From contig CABVDJ010000001.1 in assembly GCA_902497025.1 (NCBI GenBank), positions 124,001-188,000 of the forward strand: a stretch of DNA of 64,000 nucleotides. The letters are read 5' to 3'. Shown here piece by piece: positions 42,189 to 50,067 of this stretch (position 1 is its first letter; each line of letters begins with the position of its first letter). Origin of the DNA: an uncultured Collinsella sp. Lineage in GTDB: Bacteria; Actinomycetota; Coriobacteriia; Coriobacteriales; Coriobacteriaceae. The translations under genes and the position numbers were made by a program. The notes beneath the pieces are model-generated. The model worked only from the letters and a program-made list of their open reading frames with translations, was not told the origin of the DNA and searched no databases.

Positions 42189-42816
42189 CTTCGCTCACCT
42201 CCTGCTTCGTCTCGCGTATCGGCTTCGAGGTGCGCACCCAGTTGCGCACGGAGGCCTTCCAATCCTTCATTCGCGATTTGCCGACCATCCAGCCCTTCTG
42301 GGCGTAGAAGTCGACGAACCGCTCTGGGTCGAAGTCGGTCGAGGCGAGGTCGATGCCCTTGGACGCCGCATAGGCGGCTGCGTACTCGGCTACCTCTTCG
42401 GGAGAGGGGGCGCGGAAACGCGCCGCACTCGCTTTTCCCTCTTCCTTAATTCCTCTTCCTACTTCCTCTTCCTCTTCGCTTGGCCGTTTGCTTTCGGCTT
42501 TGCTTGCCAGCTCGCTTGACGTTTTGCTTCCGCTTTTGCTTTGCGGTTTGCTTCCCGTTTTGCTTGGCCGTTTGCTTTCGGCTTTGCTTGCGTCGTTGCT
42601 TGACGATTTGCCGCCGTTGCCTCCCGCCACGATGCGCGAGCGGGAGGTTTCCATGACGGGCCGTATGGCCGTTAGCACCGCTTCCTGGGTGTCGGTGCGC
42701 GGCTCGGGTTCCTCGCCCGTGCGCAGGTACCGGACGATCATGCCTATAAGCTCGTCGCCCTCCCTGCGGTTGCGAAGCCTAAGCGGCCCGTCGATGAGCG
42801 AGTCCAGGACTTGCAC
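42163..42816 (-). CDS. Replication initiator (DnaD-like) with a repeated Ser/Lys linker
   Basis: 217 residues, GTG start 42816 (AGGGGTG upstream). The N-terminal part (about 1-60) has the helical look of phage replication initiators. A linker of Ser/Lys/Arg/Glu (about 65-120) contains the same 10-residue unit SKAESKRPS twice. The C-terminal helical part ends in FYAQKGWMVGKSRMKDWKASV, the usual DnaD/replisome-organiser tail. Replication origin could lie in or near this gene. Confidence 0.75.
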   Translation of the reverse strand: MQVLDSLIDGPLRLRNRREGDELIGMIVRYLRTGEEPEPRTDTQEAVLTAIRPVMETSRSRIVAGGNGGKSSSNDASKAESKRPSKTGSKPQSKSGSKTSSELASKAESKRPSEEEEEVGRGIKEEGKASAARFRAPSPEEVAEYAAAYAASKGIDLASTDFDPERFVDFYAQKGWMVGKSRMKDWKASVRNWVRTSKPIRETKQEVSEGDDFSQYD

Positions 42817-42829
42817 GCCGCCGTCACCC

Positions 42830-43465
42830 CTAAAAGGGAATGTCGTCGTCGTACACGTCCATCGACTGCTGCACGGGCTGCTGGGGCGCTTGCTGCGGGG
42901 CCTGCGGTGTCTGCTGGGGCGCGTACTGCGGCACGGGTGCTGGTGCTTGCTGGCGCGGCTGCGGGGCGGCAGGCGGGTTCTGGTAGGCCTGCTGAGCGTT
43001 CCGCTGGGGTGCCTGCTGCTGCGGCGCTTGCTGCGGCTGGTACGCCTGCTGCGGTGCCTGCTGGGGCGCGTAGGCCTGCGGTTGGTAGCCCTGCGGCGCG
43101 TACTGCTGCGGCTGGCCCTGCTTGGCGTTGGGGTTCTGGCTCAGAAGCTCCACCTCGTCGGGGATGACTTCGAGCTTCGAGCGCCTGCCGCCGCCGTTCT
43201 TGTCCTCCCACGAGCTGTAGCGCAGCTTGCCCTCGATGGCCACCTTCATGCCCTTGCGCAGGATGCGGCTCAGGGCCTCGGCGCGGTTGCCGAACATCGT
43301 GCAGTCGACGAAGTTCGGGTAATCCTCCCACTGGCCCGTCTGCTGGTTCTTTCGGCGGTCGTTGACCGCAACGCCGAAACCGAGAACCGCCATGCCGCCC
43401 GCCGTGCTGCGAAGCTCGGGGTCTCGCGTCAGGTTGCCCGTAATGTTCACTCGGTTGATGCTCAC
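42830..43465 (-). CDS. ssb: Single-stranded DNA-binding protein
   Basis: 211 residues. GTG start at 43465 (GGGAG upstream) preferred to a longer open frame. OB-fold with INRVNITGNLTRDPELR and GMKVAIEGKLRYSSW, an unusual long Gln/Pro/Ala/Tyr-rich linker (about 115-200), and an acidic tip DDDIPF that recruits partner proteins. Part of the early replication module. Confidence 0.94.
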   Translation of the reverse strand: MSINRVNITGNLTRDPELRSTAGGMAVLGFGVAVNDRRKNQQTGQWEDYPNFVDCTMFGNRAEALSRILRKGMKVAIEGKLRYSSWEDKNGGGRRSKLEVIPDEVELLSQNPNAKQGQPQQYAPQGYQPQAYAPQQAPQQAYQPQQAPQQQAPQRNAQQAYQNPPAAPQPRQQAPAPVPQYAPQQTPQAPQQAPQQPVQQSMDVYDDDIPF

Positions 43466-43815
43466 AAAAAGCTCCCTTCTCCGGTGCCGCCGCTTGTCCA
43501 CGTCCTCTGGATGTCGGCGTCAACGGTCTTGATCCTCAACTTGATTGCCATGATTGCCTCGCTCGAGGCCTTGTAGAGCGCTTCGGCGCAGTCGCGCAGC
43601 TGCTTCTTCTCGGCTATGTCGGGGCGTCCCCGGCACAGGTCGCTTATCACGGTGACCGGCGTGCCCTTGGAACGCTCCTCCAAGATGGCTATGCGCAGCG
43701 CCTTGCGGTACTCGGCCTCGTTCTCGGCGTACTGCTGGCCAGTCCTGCGCAGGGCCTCAAGCTCCTGCATGAGCTGGTCGAAAAGCTGCTCGCGCTCTCC
43801 GTACAGGTCTTGCAT
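43462..43815 (-). CDS. Coiled-coil phage protein
   Basis: 117 residues, starts MQDLYGEREQLFDQL, predominantly helical and charged. Sits between the ERF and SSB genes. Four-base overlap with SSB. Unknown. Confidence 0.58.
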   Translation of the reverse strand: MQDLYGEREQLFDQLMQELEALRRTGQQYAENEAEYRKALRIAILEERSKGTPVTVISDLCRGRPDIAEKKQLRDCAEALYKASSEAIMAIKLRIKTVDADIQRTWTSGGTGEGSFL

Positions 43816-43818
43816 GGC

Positions 43819-44385
43819 CTACAAGACCGTCCACGTCGGGGTCGCGCAGCAACCGGGGTTCTGGATGAACTGCTCGTACTGCTCACGGCTGTTGAAGCGG
43901 TAGGCGGTGCCGCAGGCCTTGCACTTGGCGTCGAACGGCCCCTGCACGGGCGGCTCCTTCTCGGGCTTTTCCACGCCGTTCAGGGAGTCCGGGTCGCTCG
44001 TGCCGTCGATGTCGAACATGCCGCAGAGCGCGTACTTGCGCGCGTAGCTCGACGCCGAGCCGGTGATCTGCGTCTCGCTCATGCCCTTCTGGGCGAGCGG
44101 CTCGCGGGCGTAGGCGCAAATGACGATCTCGCCGGGCGTGCCGTCCTCGAACTTCACGAGGCAGGTGGCCTTCACGTAGAAGCGGTCGCCCACCTGCTCG
44201 ATGGAGTCGTTGAGGGTGAAGAACACGCCCGCGTCACGGCAAGGCTCCTTGAGCGCGGCAACGATGTCCTCCATCGAGCGGTAGTAGTAGTTGCCGTGCG
44301 CGTTGTACCGCGCCTTCGGCACGACCACGGAGCGCTGAACCTGCGCCACCGCCTGGTCGATTGTCATGTGCTTGTCGTCTGCCAT
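43819..44385 (-). CDS. ERF-family single-strand annealing recombinase
   Basis: 188 residues. ARYNAHGNYYYRSMEDIVAAL and ITGSASSYARKYALCGMFDIDG are the family blocks. Works with SSB and RusA in phage recombination. A C-terminal zinc-like CKACG...CC element is present, which is unusual in the short members. Confidence 0.9.
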   Translation of the reverse strand: MADDKHMTIDQAVAQVQRSVVVPKARYNAHGNYYYRSMEDIVAALKEPCRDAGVFFTLNDSIEQVGDRFYVKATCLVKFEDGTPGEIVICAYAREPLAQKGMSETQITGSASSYARKYALCGMFDIDGTSDPDSLNGVEKPEKEPPVQGPFDAKCKACGTAYRFNSREQYEQFIQNPGCCATPTWTVL

Positions 44386-44394
44386 TCGATGCTC

Positions 44395-45402
44395 CTAACG
44401 GATCGTGCGCTCGTAAACCTGCTGCAAGGTGCCGCGCTTGAACACGCCGCTCACGCCGATGCTCCCGCAGAAGCGCCCGATGGCCTGCATCTGGTCGGTC
44501 GTGGCGGAGTCGATGAGCATCACGCAGGGGGTTGCGGGGCCACTCGACACGGGCGCCGGCGAGGCAACTGGTGCGGGCGCGGGCGCCGGTGCGGCAATGG
44601 GCGCGGGGCCGATAGGCTCGTCGCCGATCTCCTGCATGGGGCTTCCGCCCGGATACCAGTTGCCGGCGGGTTCGGGCGCGGCCTCCGGCTCTGGTTCAGG
44701 TTCCATGGCGGCTTTCAGCTCGGCAATGCGCGCGGCCTCTTCTGCCGCCTTGCGGGCCGCTGTGAGCGCTGCGCCCAGGTCGAGGGTCGCGAACAGCTCG
44801 CGCTCGGCCTCGGCATAGAAAGGCTCGCCCTCGAACTGTGACTTGAGCGTTTCCCAGTCGCCCGCCAGCTTGGAGACCTTCGCCTCAAGCGCCTCGCAAG
44901 CCTTGATCTCGCCGAAGGTCTTGTTGAGCCACTGCGGCTCGTGGAAGCGCTCATAGGGCACGACGGGGGCCAGAAGCCCGGCGAATTCCTCGTAGTGCTC
45001 CTGCAGCTTGGCGTAGGCGCGGGCCTTGCGCTCTTCCTCGGCCTGGTCGAGCTGCGCCTTGATGTTGTCGGCGGCTTCGTCGATGATGGCCGTGATCTGC
45101 TTGCAGCGCTTCTCGAAGGCGTCGAGCGGCTTGCTGTACTCGCGCTTCACGGCCTTGCGGCGCTCGTCGATCTCCTTCTTGAGGCCGTTGAGGTAGCTGC
45201 GGTCGTGCTTGGCATCTGCGATGTTCTCCTTCTTGGTGAGGTCGTAGGTCGCACCGTCGTAGGCCTCGACGGTCTTGCGCACGTGGGCTTCGAGCGCGTC
45301 GAAGTTCGCCTCGATGACGGACGGCTTGTAGGCCACGGTCAGGCTCGATGCGTCCTGCTCCTCGATGACCTCGGCCACAACGTTCTCGGCTTCGTTACTC
45401 AT
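44395..45402 (-). CDS. DUF1351 protein
   Basis: 335 residues. N-terminus VAYKPSVIEANFDALEAHV, DLTKKENIADAKHDRSYLNGLKK and VKREYSKPLDAFEKR are typical of DUF1351, a phage family found next to ERF/RecT-type recombinases. A Pro/Ala-rich linker (about 232-290) precedes a C-terminal domain. Role in recombination is inferred from context. Confidence 0.88.
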   Translation of the reverse strand: MSNEAENVVAEVIEEQDASSLTVAYKPSVIEANFDALEAHVRKTVEAYDGATYDLTKKENIADAKHDRSYLNGLKKEIDERRKAVKREYSKPLDAFEKRCKQITAIIDEAADNIKAQLDQAEEERKARAYAKLQEHYEEFAGLLAPVVPYERFHEPQWLNKTFGEIKACEALEAKVSKLAGDWETLKSQFEGEPFYAEAERELFATLDLGAALTAARKAAEEAARIAELKAAMEPEPEPEAAPEPAGNWYPGGSPMQEIGDEPIGPAPIAAPAPAPAPVASPAPVSSGPATPCVMLIDSATTDQMQAIGRFCGSIGVSGVFKRGTLQQVYERTIR

Positions 45403-45613
45403 CCCAGACCTCCCCGGTCTCGTCGTCGAACTCGATGGTCTTCTGCTCGCTCTCCACGGTCAGGATCACGTAGCCGCCCGTCTTCTTCATCAGGGGAAAG
45501 GCGTTCTCGCTGTCCATTCGGACGGTGAACTGCAAGACCGCCTCGTCGCCCTTGATGGTCGATTGCTTGAACAGGGCGCGTGCGCTTACCGGTTGCGTCG
45601 TGATCAGCGCCAC
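45395..45613 (-). CDS. Small phage protein
   Basis: 72 residues, GTG start 45613 with AAGGAGG upstream. Beta-rich (VLQFTVRMDSENAFPLM, GGYVILTVES). No family. Overlaps DUF1351 by 8 bases. Confidence 0.6.
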   Translation of the reverse strand: MALITTQPVSARALFKQSTIKGDEAVLQFTVRMDSENAFPLMKKTGGYVILTVESEQKTIEFDDETGEVWDE

Positions 45614-45666
45614 GGCTAGTCCTCCTTCTTCACGCCGAAGATGATTCTCATGACGTGCTTGGCGGC

Positions 45667-45951
45667 CTACTCGGCCTCTTTGCGGCGCGCCTGCTCCACA
45701 AGCTCCCGGTTGGTGTTCTCGTTGACGACCTGGTAGCCCTTGGCGCGCACGTCCTCGGGGTAGCTTTCAAGCGCGGCCTCGGCCAGGGCGATCATGGCCC
45801 ACCAAGCGCCCGCGTCCTTCTCGTCAGCCTCGGCCTTGCCGCCCGCCACCATGAGGGCGTTCACGGCGATGCAGCTGGTGAGGTCGATAAGCGTCTCGAT
45901 GCTGTCGGTGCGGCTCATGCCGTCGTTCACGTTGTTCTCGAAGTGCTTCAT
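45667..45951 (-). CDS. Small phage protein, probably shortened by a TAG stop
   Basis: 94 residues, helical. After the TAG at 45667-45669 the same frame stays open for 16 more codons (to 45616), ending in MRIIFGVKKED and carrying the ribosome site of the next gene. The compact operon therefore suggests a recent nonsense change or readthrough. Confidence 0.6.
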   Translation of the reverse strand: MKHFENNVNDGMSRTDSIETLIDLTSCIAVNALMVAGGKAEADEKDAGAWWAMIALAEAALESYPEDVRAKGYQVVNENTNRELVEQARRKEAE

Positions 45952-46409
45952 TTCTTCTCCTTCACGTACTCCTCGACGAAGTACTCGATGTAGATGCTGA
46001 TAAACGGTTGCGTCCCGTGGCAGGGCCTCGGGCGCTTGTCCACGGTGCAGGTGATCACCTGCTGGTCGTCCTTGAATGCGAGGCCGTTGAGCGAGTCGCA
46101 GACGAGCTTGCCCACGTTGTCCCAGTCGGGCTTTCCCATGTCAGCGCGCCCTTCCCAATACTTGGGGTTGCTCTTAGCGAGCGGTCGGTAGGTGGATATG
46201 CGCATCCTCACGGGGCCGTCGTGCCCGGCGAAGGTCTCGCCGTATTCGGCCCGCCACGCGTCGCGCACCTCCTTCTCGGCCTTCAAGGTCTTGGTGGGGG
46301 TGTAGGTGCGGCGGTTGCGGTAATCGGTGCGGGGGCGCTGCTTGCCCACGACCTCGCGAACCGGAACCACGACCCGCGCCGTCGCTGCCAGCGTTTGAAC
46401 CCAGCTCAT
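45948..46409 (-). CDS. RusA-family Holliday junction resolvase
   Basis: 153 residues from ATG 46409. KPDWDNVGKLVCDSLNG and LAFKDDQQVIT are the conserved RusA core with catalytic Asp residues. Resolves branched DNA before packaging. Overlaps the upstream gene by four bases. Confidence 0.9.
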   Translation of the reverse strand: MSWVQTLAATARVVVPVREVVGKQRPRTDYRNRRTYTPTKTLKAEKEVRDAWRAEYGETFAGHDGPVRMRISTYRPLAKSNPKYWEGRADMGKPDWDNVGKLVCDSLNGLAFKDDQQVITCTVDKRPRPCHGTQPFISIYIEYFVEEYVKEKK

Positions 46410-46741
46410 TCGCTGAAACCGTCCGACTGGCTGCGGTGCTTGTTGAAAGCGCCCTTCAGCTGCGGGTAGCGGGCCTCCATGATGCGGGCCAGGCTCGGGG
46501 CGATGCCGTTCTTGCAGGCCACGTGCAGCTCGTTGCGCACCATGTTCACCAGGTAGTTGACCGACACGTAGCCCTTGCGGTTGAGCCTCACGGCGTTCTC
46601 GACCATGAAGTTCCAGGCGCCGGGGTTGTTCTCGATCCACTTGCGGGCCTCTTGGAAGTCCTGCTCGCCTGCGAAGCCGAGGCCGAATATCTCAAGCTGG
46701 TTGCTCTGCGGCTTGGGGCTGTAGCGCTCGTCGTTACGCAT
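46406..46741 (-). CDS. Phage protein of unknown function
   Basis: 111 residues from ATG 46741. MVENAVRLNRKGYVSVNYLVNMVRNEL looks like a small helical DNA-binding segment. No family I can name. Near the RusA gene. Confidence 0.6.
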   Translation of the reverse strand: MRNDERYSPKPQSNQLEIFGLGFAGEQDFQEARKWIENNPGAWNFMVENAVRLNRKGYVSVNYLVNMVRNELHVACKNGIAPSLARIMEARYPQLKGAFNKHRSQSDGFSE

Positions 46742-47024
46742 GGACGACACCCGCCGTGGTCTCGTAGGCCTGCTGGGCGGTTGCCACCGCGCCGTCCATC
46801 GTGGGGATGATCCACGCCCACAGGACGATGAGGAAGATGAGCGTGGCGGCTAGGAAGCCGACCAAAACGCCAGCCTTGAACTGGGAGGCGTCCTGCATCT
46901 CCTTCGCGGTGGGGCGCTGCTTGCGTTCGAATGGTATGATGGTCGAAGCATCGTTCTCGATGCGGTTCATGCGGGCGCTCGGAGTGTGGTAGCTGGGGGC
47001 GCTCGCTTTCTTTTTGCTTTGCAT
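46734..47024 (-). CDS. Small membrane protein of the early operon
   Basis: 96 residues from ATG 47024. Basic N-terminus, then one transmembrane helix at about 57-75 (GVLVGFLAATLIFLIVLW). Overlaps the next gene by 8 bases. Unknown, possibly superinfection related. Confidence 0.6.
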   Translation of the reverse strand: MQSKKKASAPSYHTPSARMNRIENDASTIIPFERKQRPTAKEMQDASQFKAGVLVGFLAATLIFLIVLWAWIIPTMDGAVATAQQAYETTAGVVHA

Positions 47025-47080
47025 TTCGTGCTCCTTTCTGATGTTTCCGCTGGTCATAGCACGTGTGGCTTTTGGTGTGC

Positions 47081-47434
47081 CTATTTCTGCTTTTTCTTGG
47101 CGCGGCTCTTTGCGCTGTAGTAGCGCTGTCGCTCCTGGTTGTTCCTCTTCTCCCTGATCGCCTCCTCTCGCATGGCGTTGGCCTGCTCGGCTAGGTCGGA
47201 CATGTGAAGTTCCTTCGTGCACTCGATGCACCAGCCGTTGATTCGGTTCAGGGGGCGGAACGTCCATCTGCCGCAGTTGGGGCACTGGCTGCGCTTGCGG
47301 AGCGAGAGTCCGCAGCGTTGCGCTTGCCACTTAACCGAGTCTTCCGAACGTCCCAGCGCCTTGGCTATCGCTTTAGCGCCTTCGCCCGCGTGCTCTTCGA
47401 GGTACATGAGTTCATGTGTCGACCACTGCCTCAT
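47081..47434 (-). CDS. HTH and zinc-ribbon transcription-type protein
   Basis: 117 residues from ATG 47434. N-terminal MRQWSTHELMYLEEHA, AIAKALGRSEDSVKWQAQRCG is a SANT/GcrA-like HTH; then CPNCGRWTF...CIEC forms a zinc ribbon. Basic C-terminus. Likely an early regulator or activator. Confidence 0.72.
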   Translation of the reverse strand: MRQWSTHELMYLEEHAGEGAKAIAKALGRSEDSVKWQAQRCGLSLRKRSQCPNCGRWTFRPLNRINGWCIECTKELHMSDLAEQANAMREEAIREKRNNQERQRYYSAKSRAKKKQK

Positions 47435-47574
47435 TACGCCTGCTTCTCGCCTTTCTGCTCGCGCTCCCAATCTCTGTAGGCCTTGGTGAGCGTCGTTACC
47501 ATTTGATCCAACCTGGTTTCGCGAAGCGTTTCGCGCTTTGCTTCGGCGCTAGGGCGCGAGTCGGCAGACTTCAT
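47434..47574 (-). CDS. 46-residue charged peptide
   Basis: ATG 47574 with GAGGTG upstream. Stop overlaps the next start (TAATG). Charged helix without motif. Support comes from its coupling to both neighbours. Confidence 0.52.
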   Translation of the reverse strand: MKSADSRPSAEAKRETLRETRLDQMVTTLTKAYRDWEREQKGEKQA

Positions 47575-47752
47575 CGCTCGTCACCTCGATTGCATTCGCG
47601 AGCTTTCGTGCTTCCGTAATCGTCATGTCGCTCTCGCCGTTAACCTTCTTGTTGAAGGTCACGAGGGAACAACCGATTGCGTCGGCTACGCTCTGCTTCG
47701 TGATGTGCAGCTCGGCAATGCGAGCAGCAACGAGACCTTGCAGGCTGTTCAT
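47549..47752 (-). CDS. Cro-like HTH repressor
   Basis: 67 residues from ATG 47752 with GGGAGG. HTH around 18-38 (TKQSVADAIGCSLVTFNKKV). First gene of the leftward early operon and divergent to the CI-like gene; three operators lie between. Expected to favour lytic growth. Confidence 0.8.
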   Translation of the reverse strand: MNSLQGLVAARIAELHITKQSVADAIGCSLVTFNKKVNGESDMTITEARKLANAIEVTSDEVCRLAP

Positions 47753-47767
47753 TGATCCTCCCTTCTT

Positions 47768-47855
47768 CCTAATGCCCATTAGGTACGAGCAAAACAATAT
47801 CCTAATGGGCATTAGGAATCAATAGCATATTGAGTTTTTCCTAATTTCTGTTAGG
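47768..47855. promoter_or_regulatory. Three phage operators between the CI-like and Cro-like genes
   Basis: CCTAATGCCCATTAGG (47768-47783), CCTAATGGGCATTAGG (47801-47816) and CCTAATTTCTGTTAGG (47840-47855) share the arms CCTAAT/ATTAGG; the third has one changed base in the right arm. Start-to-start distances are 33 and 39 bases. Confidence 0.88.
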
Positions 47856-47893
47856 ATTTACTCGAATAGTCTTTAGGTGAGAGGGGGCTAAAG

Positions 47894-48118
47894 ATGCAGC
47901 TATCACGCGCATTGAACGACTACCTCGACGAGCTTGGCATGAAGCAAGCGGATGTGTGCAGGGCGTCCGGTATGTCAGACGCTCACGTGTCGCAGATTTT
48001 CAGTGGCAAGATCAAAGACCCAAAAGCGAGCATCGTATACAAAATTGCACACGCTATGGGCATATCGGTTGACGCTCTGCTCGATAGGGCGGAGTCGTAC
48101 GAGGATGAAAGGGAGTAG
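47894..48118 (+). CDS. CI-like XRE repressor (short form)
   Basis: 74 residues, ATG with GAGGGGG upstream. HTH at about 17-37 (KQADVCRASGMSDAHVSQIF). It lacks the C-terminal LexA-like self-cleaving domain of lambda CI, so induction must use another route. Read rightward, divergent to the Cro-like gene. Confidence 0.82.
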   Translation: MQLSRALNDYLDELGMKQADVCRASGMSDAHVSQIFSGKIKDPKASIVYKIAHAMGISVDALLDRAESYEDERE

Positions 48119-48121
48119 TGC

Positions 48122-48403
48122 ATGGGAATGTTCAACAAAAGCGCCGCTAAGAAGATGGCTAGCGATGCTGACGAGTTCATCGTGAGCGACGGGAAGGTTC
48201 ACGCCCTCGTGTTCCAGGTCGCGGGCAAGGCCATGTATTCGACCGCCACGCAGCTTGAGGACAAGGTTACCGAGCGCATCGACGGAACGTTGTCGCGCAT
48301 CCAGGACAAAGGTTGTCAGGTCGTCGATGTCAAGATGGCCGTCAGCGCCAACACGCGCGACAGCGACATGATGCTGTACTCGTTTACCGTCTTATATAGG
48401 TAA
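48122..48403 (+). CDS. Small protein after the CI-like repressor
   Basis: 93 residues, three bases after the repressor stop. MGMFNKSAAKKMASDADEF leads to a beta-rich part ending in SFTVLYR. No family recognised. Co-transcribed with the repressor and ahead of the recombinase, so it could be an antirepressor-type or immunity protein; unproven. Confidence 0.6.
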   Translation: MGMFNKSAAKKMASDADEFIVSDGKVHALVFQVAGKAMYSTATQLEDKVTERIDGTLSRIQDKGCQVVDVKMAVSANTRDSDMMLYSFTVLYR

Positions 48404-48409
48404 AGAAAA

Positions 48410-48466
48410 AAAGAAGCCCAACGGGGTCACAGCGTTGCAGCGCTACCCGTGGGGCTTTCCACAGAA
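48410..48466 (+). terminator. Weak hairpin upstream of the recombinase
   Basis: AGCCCAACGGG and CCCGTGGGGCT pair with a large loop and TTT. It may reduce read-through from the repressor into the recombinase gene. Confidence 0.35.
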
Positions 48467-48492
48467 CCTCTGAAAGGAGGCCGTTTCATATT

Positions 48493-49932
48493 ATGCCAAA
48501 AACAGCGGTGATATACGCCCGCTTTTCATGCAACAAGCAGCGCGAGGCCTCGATAGACGACCAGCTGCGCGTGTGCCGCGACTGGTGCAAACGCGAGGGC
48601 TATGCCATCGCCGCCGAGTACTGCGACTACGCCATATCGGGCCGCACCGACGACCGCCCCGAGTTCCAGCGCATGATAGCCAACGCGGGCGAATCCGACA
48701 TAGTGCTTGTGTACATGATGGATCGCTTCTCCCGTGGGGAGTACGACGCGCCCATATACAAGCGCGAGCTTGCAAAGAAGGGCGTGAAGCTCGTGTCGGC
48801 GCTTGAGGCCATACCCGACTCGCCCGAGGGCATCATCTACGAGAAGCTGCTGGAAGGCCTTGCCGCCTGCGAGTCGAAGAAGACCGCCATACGCACCAAG
48901 CGCGGAATGGAGGGCAACGCGCTCCGTTGCAAGACCAACGGCGTGCGCGTGTTCGGCTACCGCAAGTCGGAGGACGACGAGTACGAGATAGACGAGCATG
49001 ACGCCGCGTTCGTGCGCGAGGCCTTCAAGCGGCGCGTCAACCGCGAGACCGTGAACTCGATAGCTCGGGACTTCGCCCAGCGAGGCGTGAAGACCTCCAA
49101 CGGCAACCCGTGCGGCTACTCGATGGTTTACCAGATGCTCCACAACAGGCGCTACACGGGGCGCTACGAGTGGGGCGGCATAGTCAAGGAGGGCGGAATG
49201 CCCGCGATCATAGACGAGGTGACTTTCATGGACGCTCAGCAGGTGCAGGGAACCAAGAAGCGCTCTTCGGAGGACTGGGGCGATTTCGCCTTGGCGGGTA
49301 AGGCCATATGCGCCGGCTGCGGGCGAAACCTGCGGGGCGTGAGCGGGCGCGGGCGGCACAACGTAAAATACGAGTACTACAGCTGCGTTGACGGCTGCAC
49401 GAGAAACGTTCGCCGAGAGGAGCTTGAGGGCGCTATCGTCGGTGCCCTGCGCGAGCTGCTTTCCGACCGCGAGGAGGCCTTGAGGATAGCCCACATGGTC
49501 GCCGACAGGGCAGACGGGGCGGAGATTGCCACAAGGCGAAAACAGGCGGCGGAATCCCTTTCAGCTGCGGAGCGCGGGCTGAAGAACATCCTGAACGCCA
49601 TCGAGCAGGGAATCATAGCGCCGGGCGTGAAGGAGCGCATAGCCGAGCTTGAGCAGCAGAAGGCTCGCGCCAACTACGACCTGCAGACCATCCAGGAGCA
49701 GAAGATAGACCCGGAGCGCTTCGCGGACTTCCTGCAGTGCGGCGCGAAGCTCGATGACGCAACGCTATTGAAGGCGTTCGTATGGCAGGTGAGCGTATCC
49801 GACGAAGACGTGCTCGTGACACTGAACTACGACACGGAAAGCAACGAACCCGCCAGACTTGACATCCAGCGGGTTCGAGGAAAATTGGAATGGTGCCCCC
49901 AGCGGGATTCGAACCCGCGATATCCACCTTGA
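48493..49932 (+). CDS. Large serine recombinase (phage integrase)
   Basis: 479 residues. Resolvase domain with nucleophile Ser at residue 12 (YARFSCNKQREASIDDQ) and VYMMDRFSRG; recombinase domain around 160-260; zinc ribbon (CAGCGRNLRG...YYSC); coiled coil about 340-400. AAAGGAGG precedes the ATG. The last 14 codons run antisense through the tRNA-Glu gene, so the C-terminus is set by the host. In the circular phage it would read from the core into 24 other codons (493 residues in total). It should cut at the 9-base core. Confidence 0.95.
   Translation: MPKTAVIYARFSCNKQREASIDDQLRVCRDWCKREGYAIAAEYCDYAISGRTDDRPEFQRMIANAGESDIVLVYMMDRFSRGEYDAPIYKRELAKKGVKLVSALEAIPDSPEGIIYEKLLEGLAACESKKTAIRTKRGMEGNALRCKTNGVRVFGYRKSEDDEYEIDEHDAAFVREAFKRRVNRETVNSIARDFAQRGVKTSNGNPCGYSMVYQMLHNRRYTGRYEWGGIVKEGGMPAIIDEVTFMDAQQVQGTKKRSSEDWGDFALAGKAICAGCGRNLRGVSGRGRHNVKYEYYSCVDGCTRNVRREELEGAIVGALRELLSDREEALRIAHMVADRADGAEIATRRKQAAESLSAAERGLKNILNAIEQGIIAPGVKERIAELEQQKARANYDLQTIQEQKIDPERFADFLQCGAKLDDATLLKAFVWQVSVSDEDVLVTLNYDTESNEPARLDIQRVRGKLEWCPQRDSNPRYPP
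49891..49899. repeat. attR core of the prophage
   Basis: TGGTGCCCC, the complement of the 3' end of tRNA-Glu including CCA, identical to 8356-8364. The tRNA stays intact on this side. Confidence 0.8.
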
Positions 49933-49967
49933 AAGGGTGGCGTCCTTGGCCGCTAGACGATGGGGAC
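49891..49967 (-). tRNA. tRNA-Glu (UUC), CCA encoded
   Basis: 77 bases. Acceptor GTCCCCA pairs with TGGGGGC before ACCA. The anticodon loop CTTTCAA with TTC sits on a CCACC/GGTGG stem, and the T-arm is CGCGGGTTCGAATCCCGCG-like. Its own terminator has been displaced to 8313-8343 by the prophage, and the recombinase gene now runs into it from the opposite strand. Confidence 0.95.
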
Positions 49968-49977
49968 AGCGGGAAAG

Positions 49978-49983
49978 AGTATA
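49978..49983 (-). promoter_or_regulatory. Probable -10 box of the tRNA-Glu promoter
   Basis: Minus strand TATACT, with a start site expected just before the tRNA. No convincing -35 box at 16-18 bases. Confidence 0.4.
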
Positions 49984-50067
49984 GCAGACTTTTTTGCCGG
50001 CGCGTATATCGTTGGCAAACTGGAAAACCACCACAAAGGAGTAGGCTTCTGTTCCGATTTTCAAATA

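Larger units (their letters stand above)
8356..49899. mobile_element. Complete siphovirus-type prophage with DGR, inserted at tRNA-Glu
   Basis: About 41.5 kb holding, from left to right, lysis, DGR, tail, head, terminase, a rightward accessory group, replication/recombination genes, repressors and a large serine recombinase. It is flanked by a 9-base direct repeat. All expected structural and packaging genes are open and none looks broken, so it may be inducible. Type is inferred from the long tape measure gene, gpG/gpGT frameshift and major tail protein. Confidence 0.95.

Noticed and set aside
45616..45651. 11-codon open frame as a gene of its own
   Set aside because: Too short and better explained as the continuation of the gene ending at 45667.
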